From the NCBI GenBank assembly GCA_937958375.1, contig CALGNY010000096.1:1-9393 (forward strand): DNA of 9,393 nt, given 5' to 3'. This DNA is from an uncultured Bacillaceae bacterium (GTDB lineage Bacteria > Bacillota > Bacilli > Bacillales > Alkalibacillaceae). The notes below the pieces were generated by a model. It saw nothing but the letters and a program-made list of their open reading frames with translations. It did not search any database and was not told the DNA's origin. The translations under genes were made by a program, and so were the position numbers. Shown piece after piece: positions 1-5,747 of the stretch. The number at the start of each line of letters is the position of its first letter. Positions within the stretch are counted from its first letter, which is position 1.

Positions 1-125
1 TTGGCATCAAAAACGAGTTCAAATGTCGCTGATAGGTCATCTCATCGACATTTGGTCATCGAAAATGGGTTCAAATGTCGATGACAGCTCACCTCACCGC
101 CATTTGAGAATCCAAATGTCGATGA
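1..125. repeat. Degenerate intergenic repeat cluster with 13-bp core (CAAATGTCGATGA)
   Basis: The core CAAATGTCGATGA occurs exactly at 72-84 and 113-125, and its exact reverse complement at 42-54. A partial copy (CAAATGTCG) lies at 20-28 and a decayed inverted copy near 98-105. The 42-54 and 72-84 copies form a perfect 13-bp inverted repeat around a 17-nt loop. Sequence between cores is also related, for example CGAGTTC or GGGTTC just before two of the cores. The array begins at or before the window edge. Similar short interspersed repeats are common between genes in Bacillaceae, but I cannot name the family. No coding or terminator role is evident. Confidence 0.7.
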
Positions 126-206
126 GAACTCGCACTCCACTATTCAAAACCCAAATAATCTCCAAAGCCCAAAGAAAATTAGCCGCCCTGCACCTAACAA
201 ACAGAA

Positions 207-250
207 ATCCCCCAGAGGAGGCTCCTTACAAGCGCCTACCGCTGGGGGAT
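207..250 (-). terminator. Hairpin downstream of the YflT-like gene, probable terminator
   Basis: ATCCCCCAG (207-215) is perfectly complementary to CTGGGGGAT (242-250). The stem continues inward after a 1x1 mismatch with 217-218/239-240 and 219-222/234-237 around an 11-nt loop, with one bulged base at 238. Read on the minus strand it lies about 45 nt after the stop codon of the stress-protein gene and is followed by a T-rich stretch (TTTCTGTTTGTT). The T-run is interrupted, so termination may be imperfect. No gene ends toward it from the plus strand. Confidence 0.55.
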
Positions 251-293
251 GTCATTTCATTTATAATCGAGGGGGATCGATCATGAAATTTGA

Positions 294-635
294 TTAAAAT
301 CCAAGAACGTTTTCGACGTTTTCTTCACCATCAACGATGAGGAGGATCTTCCCATCGTCTAATTCTTTCTCATAGTTTGTTGCTTCAGCTTCGGATAAAC
401 CAACTTCTTCAAGTTTGCTGCGGAGTTCATCACCTTTTTTGTTGAACATGTTACCGACAGCGTCGCCAAAGCTTTGAGAAATCGTACTTGCGTCAGCATT
501 TTCTGCTACGCGTTCTGTACGGTCATCATCGTGAGACAATACATAAACATTATTTTTGTCTACACCGTTATCTTTCAGTTTTTGAACATCTTTTGCTAAA
601 TCAGTGTCTTTTGTATACTCTTTAATAAATGGCAT
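294..635 (-). CDS. YflT/17M-family general stress protein
   Basis: The protein has 113 residues, the usual size for the family. It resembles the YflT (heat-induced stress protein / general stress protein 17M-like) family: an N-terminal beta-alpha-beta portion opening MPFIKEY, a central segment VYVLSHDDDRTERVAENA (about 30-47), a helical region rich in D/E/K, and a C-terminal strand KILLIVDGEE followed by VLGF. It has no signal peptide or membrane segment, so it is expected in the cytoplasm. It is very acidic. The molecular function of the family is unknown; in Bacillus subtilis YflT belongs to the SigB general stress regulon. The start is set by AAGGAG at 645-650, nine bases before the ATG. 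A SigB-like promoter at 674-698 overlaps the stop codon of the upstream oxidoreductase gene, 57 nt away. Family assignment is confident; biochemical role is not known. Confidence 0.85.
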   Translation of the reverse strand: MPFIKEYTKDTDLAKDVQKLKDNGVDKNNVYVLSHDDDRTERVAENADASTISQSFGDAVGNMFNKKGDELRSKLEEVGLSEAEATNYEKELDDGKILLIVDGEENVENVLGF

Positions 636-673
636 GTTGATTCACTCCTTTGTTGTTGTGATCTACTTCTTGT

Positions 674-698
674 ATTCCACGTGAGCGTGGGTTTAAAC
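674..698 (-). promoter_or_regulatory. SigB-like promoter of the YflT-like gene
   Basis: On the minus strand GTTTAA (693-698, the consensus SigB -35) is followed after 13 nt by TGGAAT (674-679; consensus GGGWAT, one mismatch). The -10 lies 38 nt before the ATG, with an SD in between. The -35 box includes the TAA stop codon of the oxidoreductase gene. A small hairpin (CCACG 677-681 / CGTGG 686-690, loop TGAG) sits in the spacer. Known SigB control of YflT family genes supports the assignment. Confidence 0.6.
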
Positions 699-2267
699 AT
701 TTTTATTGTCATCTGGAATCAAGCTATCGAGCATGGTAAGGTCATGCTTTTGCAGCGGTTCTTCCGCTGGGCCTTCAATGACTTCACCGGTATAAGAAAA
801 GCGCGATCCGTGACACGGACAATCCCACGATTTTTCACTACTGTTCCAGTTCACTTCACAACCTACATGCGTGCATGTTGTGTCAACGATATGGAGCTCG
901 CCAGCCGCATCACGATAGGCACCTTTTCGCTGGCCGTCTACCCGAATGGTTGTCGCTTCATCTTTTTCAAGCTCATGAGGATTGGCGTCTTTTCGGTCCA
1001 GTTTCCCTTTCACAAGCTCTTTCGCTACGTTTGCATTTTCCTTCACAAATTGTTGGATACTCGGATTCGCCTGGAAACGAGCTGGCTTAAATAAATCTTC
1101 GTATGGATTTATTTCACCGAGAACCAGGTCCGAAAGCAATTGACCGGCGACGGTTCCATTGGTCATGCCCCACTTACGGAATCCGGTCGCAACCAAAATA
1201 TTCGGTTCGTTATTCGTCATTTGTCCGATATATGGAATCTTGTCCATTGTCGTTAAATCTTGTGCAGACCAACGATATAAGATCTCAAAATCATCGCCAA
1301 GTAGTTCCTCAGCAAATCGGCGTAGTGCCTTGAAGTGTTCCATCATGTCTCCGCCTTGACCCGTCTTGTGGTTATCGCCACCTAGAATGTATAAGTCACC
1401 ATCTGGCGTTGGTTGATAACGGATGGAACGATTCGGTTGGTCAGGCTTTAAGAACATGTCACCCGGATAAGGTTTTGTTGATTTTACACCGATGGCATAC
1501 GAGCGTTCGGGATAGATTCGCGCTGACCAAAGTGCCTTTCCTTCATAAAAAGGGAAGTGTGAGCAAATCAGTACTTGGTTGGCTTTTACATCATGGCCGT
1601 CTCTCGTTTTCACAATGACTTGGTGATTGTCCTTCTCAATATCAACGGCTGTCGTTTTCTCGAAAAACTGTACGCCACGTTCTTCAGATTTTTGCACGAG
1701 GGCTTGTAAGTATTTTAGCGGATGGAATTGATATTGATCTTTCATGATCAGCGCGACATCAAACGAAACATCAAACGGGAGTTGATCCGTCAGTTTGCCT
1801 TTGATGTTCAATCGATCGTACGCTTCAAATTCTTTCTCAAGCTTTTGCGCGTAATCACCCGTTTCTGCATAAATATAGGCATCTTGTTTTTCGAAATCAC
1901 AATCAATTTGATAGTCTTGGATGTTCTTTTCGATATGTTTGATGGCATTTTTGTTGGCTTCATAATATTTACGGGCTGGTTCAATGCCGTGTTTACGGAT
2001 TAATTCATCATAGATGACTCCATGTTGAGCGGTTACCTTTGCGGTTGTGTGTCCGGTAGTTCCGTTCAAAAGTTCACTGCCTTCCAAAAGGGTGACCTTT
2101 ACTTGCTCCTTTGACAGAAGGTCCGCTGCAGTAATTCCGGCAATTCCTCCGCCTACAATCACTACATCTGTCTCAATATTTTCGTTTAATTCAGGGTATG
2201 AAGGCAATTCAACCGTATCTCTCCAATAAGGGATGGCGTTTTCCGGAAAATTTGGTAAGTCGGCCAT
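693..2267 (-). CDS. FAD-dependent oxidoreductase with C-terminal Rieske [2Fe-2S] domain (YhfW-like)
   Basis: This is a 524-residue fusion. Residues about 34-400 form a DAO-type FAD domain: dinucleotide motif VVIVGGGIAG (35-44), with acidic E62 ending the second beta strand (LLEGS), where it would bind the ribose. Residues about 425-520 form a Rieske domain. CTHVGC gives ligands C465 and H467, CPCHGS gives C483 and H486, and C470/C485 match the disulfide pair of bc1/b6f-type Rieske proteins, so a working cluster is expected. There is no signal peptide or membrane helix, so it should be cytoplasmic. Layout and length match B. subtilis YhfW (about 509 aa), whose substrate is not established; electron flow between FAD and the cluster is inference. 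The ATG at 2267 is chosen over an upstream in-frame TTG at 2282 because the SD AGGAGG (2274-2279) lies between them. There is no strong terminator before the next gene, so read-through is possible. Confidence 0.88.
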   Translation of the reverse strand: MADLPNFPENAIPYWRDTVELPSYPELNENIETDVVIVGGGIAGITAADLLSKEQVKVTLLEGSELLNGTTGHTTAKVTAQHGVIYDELIRKHGIEPARKYYEANKNAIKHIEKNIQDYQIDCDFEKQDAYIYAETGDYAQKLEKEFEAYDRLNIKGKLTDQLPFDVSFDVALIMKDQYQFHPLKYLQALVQKSEERGVQFFEKTTAVDIEKDNHQVIVKTRDGHDVKANQVLICSHFPFYEGKALWSARIYPERSYAIGVKSTKPYPGDMFLKPDQPNRSIRYQPTPDGDLYILGGDNHKTGQGGDMMEHFKALRRFAEELLGDDFEILYRWSAQDLTTMDKIPYIGQMTNNEPNILVATGFRKWGMTNGTVAGQLLSDLVLGEINPYEDLFKPARFQANPSIQQFVKENANVAKELVKGKLDRKDANPHELEKDEATTIRVDGQRKGAYRDAAGELHIVDTTCTHVGCEVNWNSSEKSWDCPCHGSRFSYTGEVIEGPAEEPLQKHDLTMLDSLIPDDNKNV

Positions 2268-2273
2268 GCTATT

Positions 2274-2279
2274 CCTCCT
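2274..2279 (-). promoter_or_regulatory. Ribosome binding site fixing the oxidoreductase start
   Basis: On the minus strand AGGAGG ends six nt before the ATG at 2267. The alternative TTG at 2282 would place the SD inside the coding region, so that longer start is unlikely. Confidence 0.85.
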
Positions 2280-2329
2280 CAATTCTTTTAGTGTTACGGT
2301 TTACCAAAATGATACATACTATTCGCCAT

Positions 2330-2355
2330 ATACCCTTATGGAGAGGAAATTATAT
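2330..2355 (-). promoter_or_regulatory. Possible SigB-like promoter of the FAD/Rieske gene
   Basis: On the minus strand GGGTAT (2330-2335) is a perfect SigB -10. With a 14-nt spacer the -35 position reads ATATAA (2350-2355; 4 of 6 to GTTTAA). The -10 lies 63 nt before the ATG at 2267. An overlapping SigA-like alternative is TTGTAA (2370-2375) and TATAAT (2349-2354), but its spacer is only 15 nt. Either or both may be used. Confidence 0.35.
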
Positions 2356-2380
2356 TTCTTCAATATTTCTTACAATGAAA

Positions 2381-2409
2381 TTGGCTTCTTCCATAAACTT
2401 TAGTATAAT
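2381..2409 (+). promoter_or_regulatory. SigA-like promoter of the diguanylate cyclase gene
   Basis: TTGGCT (2381-2386; 4 of 6 to TTGACA) is separated by exactly 17 nt from a consensus TATAAT (2404-2409). Transcription would start near 2416, leaving an A/T-rich leader of about 130 nt. I see no recognisable riboswitch in that leader. Other TATAAA/GATAAT-like boxes lie at 2484-2510 but lack good -35 partners. Confidence 0.5.
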
Positions 2410-2531
2410 AGAGTATAAGTCAAAAGAAACAAATTAAATGTAAATATTGGGAGAAAGATAAGTGGACGATTAGCTGAAAACAGTATAAAATAGGATAATA
2501 GTACTATAAATAGAGGATTTAATATCCATTT

Positions 2532-2537
2532 AAGGAG
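2532..2537 (+). promoter_or_regulatory. Ribosome binding site of the diguanylate cyclase
   Basis: AAGGAG is 4 nt before an in-frame GTG (2542), 10 nt before ATG (2548) and 13 nt before ATG (2551). The spacing favours the ATG at 2548; the GTG is too close. Confidence 0.6.
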
Positions 2538-2547
2538 TCGGGTGGCC

Positions 2548-4224
2548 ATGATGAAAACTGGCATATTGGAAGAAGTTTTTATGCGTGGAACCGAAGATGC
2601 ACTCATCGTATTTCGGATGGATGAGCAAGGCATTTATTATTATGAGCTGATTAATGAGCGAGCGCGACAATTAACAGGGCTTTCGAATTCGGATCTTGGC
2701 AGAGAATTCACAGAGAAAGTACCTGGGATTTCGCGTGTTTTTTTATATCAAAAATTTCAAGAAGTTCTCGAATCCGGTGAACCGACCACTTTTGAAATGA
2801 GCTACCGGACCCATGAATACGATGAATATACACTGTCTGTGACACTTAGACCAGTTGTTTTGGACGAAGAAGTATATATCGTGGTCAATGCTAAAGAAGT
2901 AATGGACTCGGACCAAACAAAAAGTGAATGGTGGGTGACGGATCAAAATCTGGAATTGAGTCGCCAACGTTATCGTTCGCTATTTGAAAACAATCAGGAT
3001 GCGATTTTTTCATTAAACCGTGAAGGTGTTTTTCTGGAAGTCAATAAAGCCTTCGAATTGCTTTCAGGGTACGACAAAGATGAGTTGATTGGTGTTTCTG
3101 CTTTTTCGATCATTGATAAACGAATCCAACGTTTGGTGAAAAAGTATTTTCTGCAGACCATTCGGGGGAAAGCCCAAAGCTTTGAGATCACGATCCAGAC
3201 AAAAAGTACACAAAAGAAAGAAATACAAGTGATGACAACACCTTTAGAAATCGAGAAGAAAATCGTCGGGATCTATGTAATCATGAAAGATGTGAGTGAA
3301 CAGCGGAAAGCAGAGAGGGAGCAAAAGGAAAGTGAAGAGCGCTTCCGGATGATTGCCGAAAGCTCACACGATTTGATTACATTATTGGATCATGATGGCA
3401 ATATTTTGTATGCCTCTCCATCGTATGAATTCATTTTAGGATTTCCGCCTGAAGAATATATCGGAAAGTCATTGCTTCACAATATCTATGAGGCTGACCA
3501 AAAGAAAATTATCAGTGAATTTTTGCGTTCGATTAATGAAAATCGACCGATCTCGCTGGAATTCAAGCAGCTGCATGCCGAAAAAGGCTGGTTGTGGTTT
3601 GAATTGCAAGGGAAACCGATTTTTGATTCCAGTGGTGGATTTATTCATATGGTGGTCGTGACGCGCGATATTTCTGAGCGTAAAAGGTACGAAGAGAAGC
3701 TGAGGGAGTTCGCTTACCAAGATCCGTTGACGAACTTACCAAACCGCAGATATTTTCAAGAGAGATTATCCACGAGACTGGAAGAAGCGAGGAAGCGCGG
3801 AAAAATTAATTTTGCGGTCATCATGATGGACCTGGATAATTTGAAAAAATTGAATGACCAACAAGGTCATGACTTCGGTGATGAGGCATTGAGGATTTTT
3901 AGCCGTAGGGCATTAAATAGCCTGCGTTCCCGAGATATTATTGCCCGGCTTGGTGGGGATGAATTCATTATTTTGCTAGATCAGATAGAATCCAAAAAAG
4001 ATTGTATCGACATCATTCACCGACTTCAAAACCGGATCAGTGAACCTGCCCGAATCAAAAATAAAACGATTACGCTTACGGCGAGTATCGGTTTGACGGC
4101 ACCAACCTCTTTGGACATTACCGAAGAAAAGATTATCAAGCAAGCGGATATGGCGCTTTATACGGCCAAGGCTGCCGGAAAAAACACATATGAAGTTTTA
4201 TTGTCTGATGATGAGGAAATATGA
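2548..4224 (+). CDS. Cytoplasmic multi-PAS diguanylate cyclase (GGDEF)
   Basis: The 558-residue protein should make cyclic di-GMP from two GTP. A divergent PAS-like segment (about 12-118) is followed by two clear PAS domains: about 139-252 (RYRSLFENNQDAIFSLNREG) and about 265-378 (RFRMIAESSHDLITLLD, ending VVVTRDISERKR). The GGDEF domain spans about 388-553. It has the intact active-site loop GGDEF at 469-473, metal-binding D428 in MMDLDN, substrate-contacting ND at 436-437, and GHDFGDEAL after it. R460-S-R-D463 is an RxxD inhibitory site five residues before GGDEF, so product feedback is expected. There is no membrane helix and no EAL or HD-GYP domain. The PAS ligand cannot be told from sequence. 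A small membrane protein gene starts 50 nt downstream with no terminator between, suggesting one transcript. The ATG at 2548 is preferred on SD spacing; GTG 2542 would add two residues. Confidence 0.92.
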   Translation: MMKTGILEEVFMRGTEDALIVFRMDEQGIYYYELINERARQLTGLSNSDLGREFTEKVPGISRVFLYQKFQEVLESGEPTTFEMSYRTHEYDEYTLSVTLRPVVLDEEVYIVVNAKEVMDSDQTKSEWWVTDQNLELSRQRYRSLFENNQDAIFSLNREGVFLEVNKAFELLSGYDKDELIGVSAFSIIDKRIQRLVKKYFLQTIRGKAQSFEITIQTKSTQKKEIQVMTTPLEIEKKIVGIYVIMKDVSEQRKAEREQKESEERFRMIAESSHDLITLLDHDGNILYASPSYEFILGFPPEEYIGKSLLHNIYEADQKKIISEFLRSINENRPISLEFKQLHAEKGWLWFELQGKPIFDSSGGFIHMVVVTRDISERKRYEEKLREFAYQDPLTNLPNRRYFQERLSTRLEEARKRGKINFAVIMMDLDNLKKLNDQQGHDFGDEALRIFSRRALNSLRSRDIIARLGGDEFIILLDQIESKKDCIDIIHRLQNRISEPARIKNKTITLTASIGLTAPTSLDITEEKIIKQADMALYTAKAAGKNTYEVLLSDDEEI

Positions 4225-4274
4225 ACAATAGAGACAACGTAACGCAACGATTCTCATCTTAGGAGGTATTTCAT

Positions 4275-4535
4275 ATGGTTGTCGTACTCGTCATCGTAAT
4301 TGGGTTGGTTGCCATCGCAGCACTCATCGCGACATGGGCCATCGGTAAAAAATATGAAGAACAAGAACAACGACGGTTACGTGAAGAAAATGCCACATTT
4401 AAGGATGAACTCGAACGGTCGTGGGATTATGAAAAAACATCGCTACAGCGGAATATCCCTAACTTAACATTTATTTATGTCGCGTTTTTCTTGATCGTCA
4501 TTTTAGCCGGTGTTGTATTGTATTATGTTTATTAA
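4275..4535 (+). CDS. Small two-helix membrane protein of unknown function
   Basis: The 86-residue protein is real by context: a full SD (AGGAGGT, 4261-4267) lies 7 nt before the ATG, and a terminator follows seven bases after the stop. I do not recognise the family. Residues about 2-23 (VVVLVIVIGLVAIAALIATWAI) and 63-85 (LTFIYVAFFLIVILAGVVLYYVY) are transmembrane helices. They are joined by a highly charged, probably helical linker of about 40 residues (KKYEEQEQRRLREENA and onward). The positive KK just after helix 1 suggests that the linker is cytoplasmic and both ends face outward. It sits 50 nt after the PAS-GGDEF gene and probably shares its transcript, so it could be a membrane partner or effector in that c-di-GMP circuit. 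That is inference from position only. Confidence 0.75.
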   Translation: MVVVLVIVIGLVAIAALIATWAIGKKYEEQEQRRLREENATFKDELERSWDYEKTSLQRNIPNLTFIYVAFFLIVILAGVVLYYVY

Positions 4536-4541
4536 ACGATC

Positions 4542-4582
4542 AAATCCGTATGATGACTGTCCTCAAATCATACGGATTTTTT
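4542..4582 (+). terminator. Rho-independent terminator of the cyclase/membrane-protein operon
   Basis: AAATCCGTATGAT (4542-4554) pairs perfectly over 13 bp with ATCATACGGATTT (4567-4579) around a 12-nt loop. The T-run spans 4577-4582. It starts seven nt after the stop codon of the small membrane protein. Confidence 0.88.
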
Positions 4583-4590
4583 ATGTCAAC

Positions 4591-4617
4591 TTGAACAAAT
4601 GGAATTTTTAATATAAT
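4591..4617 (+). promoter_or_regulatory. Orphan SigA-like promoter in the 4583-4778 gap
   Basis: TTGAAC (4591-4596; 4 of 6) is followed by a consensus TATAAT (4612-4617), but the spacer is only 15 nt. It lies after the operon terminator and faces no plus-strand gene. An 8-bp inverted repeat, AAATGGAA (4597-4604) and TTCCATTT (4633-4640), brackets the -10 and could be an operator. Confidence 0.3.
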
Positions 4618-4623
4618 TGTAAA

Positions 4624-4770
4624 AAACAGGCGTTCCATTTTATGCTATATTTAAGTTAGTCCTTCTATTTTTGGTTGGACAATTGCAACATGAATCGCAT
4701 AGCATGATAGCGTCTTATAGATAAAAAGAACTGGTCACGTGACTCGGTGTCACGTGCCAGTTCATTTTTT
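4624..4770 (+). ncRNA. Candidate small RNA between orphan promoter and terminator
   Basis: There is no credible ORF here. A transcript from the promoter at 4591-4617 would end at the hairpin 4728-4763 with its T-run, giving about 147 nt. Within it ATGCTAT (4642-4648) pairs with ATAGCAT (4699-4705), extended outward by a G-T and a T-A pair, which would enclose a mostly single-stranded, U-rich centre. The 3' end would run antisense to the region just past the MBL hydrolase stop. The exact ends are estimates. This is inference from signals, not a recognised RNA family. Confidence 0.25.
4728..4769. terminator. Bidirectional Rho-independent terminator
   Basis: GAACTGG (4728-4734) pairs with CCAGTTC (4757-4763). 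After one bulged T (4735), CACGTGAC (4736-4743) pairs with GTCACGTG (4749-4756), leaving a 5-nt loop. On the plus strand it is followed by a T-run at 4765-4770. On the minus strand it is followed by TTTTT (4723-4727). Minus-strand use terminates the MBL hydrolase gene, whose stop is 10-15 nt away. Plus-strand use would end the candidate sRNA or read-through from the upstream operon. Confidence 0.85.
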
Positions 4771-4778
4771 GTTTATAC

Positions 4779-5633
4779 TCAATTTTGATCATTATCATCG
4801 ACATAGTGACCGTGGTCAGGGACGCCAATATCTTTAAAGTGATCGGCCAGATCATTGAGGCTTTCTTCCAATTCCTCACCGTGCATCGGAAAGCCATGCC
4901 CGGTAATCGCTAATTGCGGGTTTAAATCTCTAAGCTTTTTGACCGATGTTTCGGCATCTTCCCAATTGGGTGTCAAATAACGCGGTGGTGGACTGATTTC
5001 CTTTTCTTGTTTGTAAACTTTATATAAGTCCTCTTGTTTAACGGTGACAAAAGCATCTCCTGCGATCAATGTACGGTCTTTTTCTCGGAAAAACGATACA
5101 TGACCAGGTGTATGTCCTGGTGTATGAATCCATCTCCAATCACCCATATGTGGAATGCTACCGTCTTCAGGCAGTGGCTGTACTTTATCTCCTAATTCAA
5201 TGGGCTCAACAGGGAATAGGGGAGACAATTTTGCAACCATGCCACCTTCCACGGTCGGATCAGGCTCTGGATACTTTAGCTCGCCGCGTAAATAAGGTAG
5301 CTCCATTTCATGAGCATATACGGGGATTTTCCAATGGTCGACGAGATCAACGATTGCCCCGACATGATCAAAGTGTCCATGTGTCAAGACAATGGCGACG
5401 GGTGGCTTTTCAAAATACTCATCCACCGTTTCAATAATTTTGTCGGCAGATTTAGGCATTCCAGCATCTACCAGGATCCATTCATCATCGTAAGGGTTGT
5501 TAACGAATAACACGTTGACGATTTGGATCGTCTGGTACCATACGTCTTCGGCAACTTTTTCAAAATGTCCGCTTTCTTTCGATGTGGCTGGTATTTTCTT
5601 ATAATCATCACCATAATTCATACTGTCTGTCAT
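4779..5633 (-). CDS. Metallo-beta-lactamase-fold hydrolase
   Basis: The 284-residue soluble protein has the complete MBL metal site: THGHFDHVG (H85, H87, D89, H90), HTPGHTPGHV with H174 as the expected third-motif ligand, AGDAF with bridging D193, and TGHGFPMHG with H246. WILVDAGMP (52-60) precedes the first motif, as is usual. A binuclear (probably zinc) hydrolase is expected. The family covers glyoxalase II-like, lactonase and other thioester or ester hydrolases, and the substrate cannot be deduced here. Residues 1-27 are a non-conserved-looking N-terminal extension, and the C-terminus is acidic and His-containing (DHGHYVDDND). ATG 5633 is chosen because AAGGAGG (5641-5647) is seven nt upstream; another ATG at 5640 abuts the SD and is out of frame. 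It is a single-gene unit with its own terminator and a SigB-like promoter upstream. Confidence 0.88.
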   Translation of the reverse strand: MTDSMNYGDDYKKIPATSKESGHFEKVAEDVWYQTIQIVNVLFVNNPYDDEWILVDAGMPKSADKIIETVDEYFEKPPVAIVLTHGHFDHVGAIVDLVDHWKIPVYAHEMELPYLRGELKYPEPDPTVEGGMVAKLSPLFPVEPIELGDKVQPLPEDGSIPHMGDWRWIHTPGHTPGHVSFFREKDRTLIAGDAFVTVKQEDLYKVYKQEKEISPPPRYLTPNWEDAETSVKKLRDLNPQLAITGHGFPMHGEELEESLNDLADHFKDIGVPDHGHYVDDNDQN

Positions 5634-5675
5634 CAGTCATCCTCCTTTTCCAGCAACAATGGTGCTTAACATACA

Positions 5676-5700
5676 ATACCCTTTGTTTTTGTTTTATAAC
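5676..5700 (-). promoter_or_regulatory. SigB-like promoter of the MBL hydrolase gene
   Basis: On the minus strand GTTATA (5695-5700; 4 of 6 to GTTTAA) is followed after 13 nt by GGGTAT (5676-5681), a perfect SigB -10. The -10 lies 43 nt before the ATG. No better SigA pair is apparent in the 114-nt gap. Confidence 0.5.
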
Positions 5701-5707
5701 GAGAGCC

Positions 5708-5739
5708 AAAAAAAATAGCCCTGTAGAATCATCTACAGG
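5708..5739 (-). terminator. Rho-independent terminator of the antiporter gene
   Basis: CCTGTAGA (5720-5727) pairs perfectly with TCTACAGG (5732-5739) around the loop ATCA. Read on the minus strand, the stem is followed by TATTTTTTTT (5708-5717). It lies eight nt past the antiporter stop codon. Confidence 0.88.
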
Positions 5740-5747
5740 ACAAATGT

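Noticed and set aside
276..283. GATCGATC palindrome as an operator
   Set aside because: An 8-bp palindrome downstream of a gene is easily due to chance, and no promoter is nearby.
23..286. 87-codon plus-strand ORF at the left edge
   Set aside because: It runs through the repeat cluster and the terminator hairpin, has no SD and resembles no protein.
681..1094. 137-codon plus-strand ORF
   Set aside because: It lies antisense inside the FAD/Rieske gene, which has clear motifs and an SD; this ORF has neither.
2268..2282. Longer TTG start for the FAD/Rieske protein
   Set aside because: The extra five codons include the AGGAGG ribosome binding site of the ATG at 2267.
2416..2541. Riboswitch (for example c-di-GMP type) in the cyclase leader
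   Set aside because: The leader is A/T-rich, with only a weak bulged hairpin near 2507-2532 and no recognisable conserved core.
5069..5437. 122-codon plus-strand ORF
   Set aside because: It is antisense to the MBL hydrolase gene, with no SD and no family resemblance.
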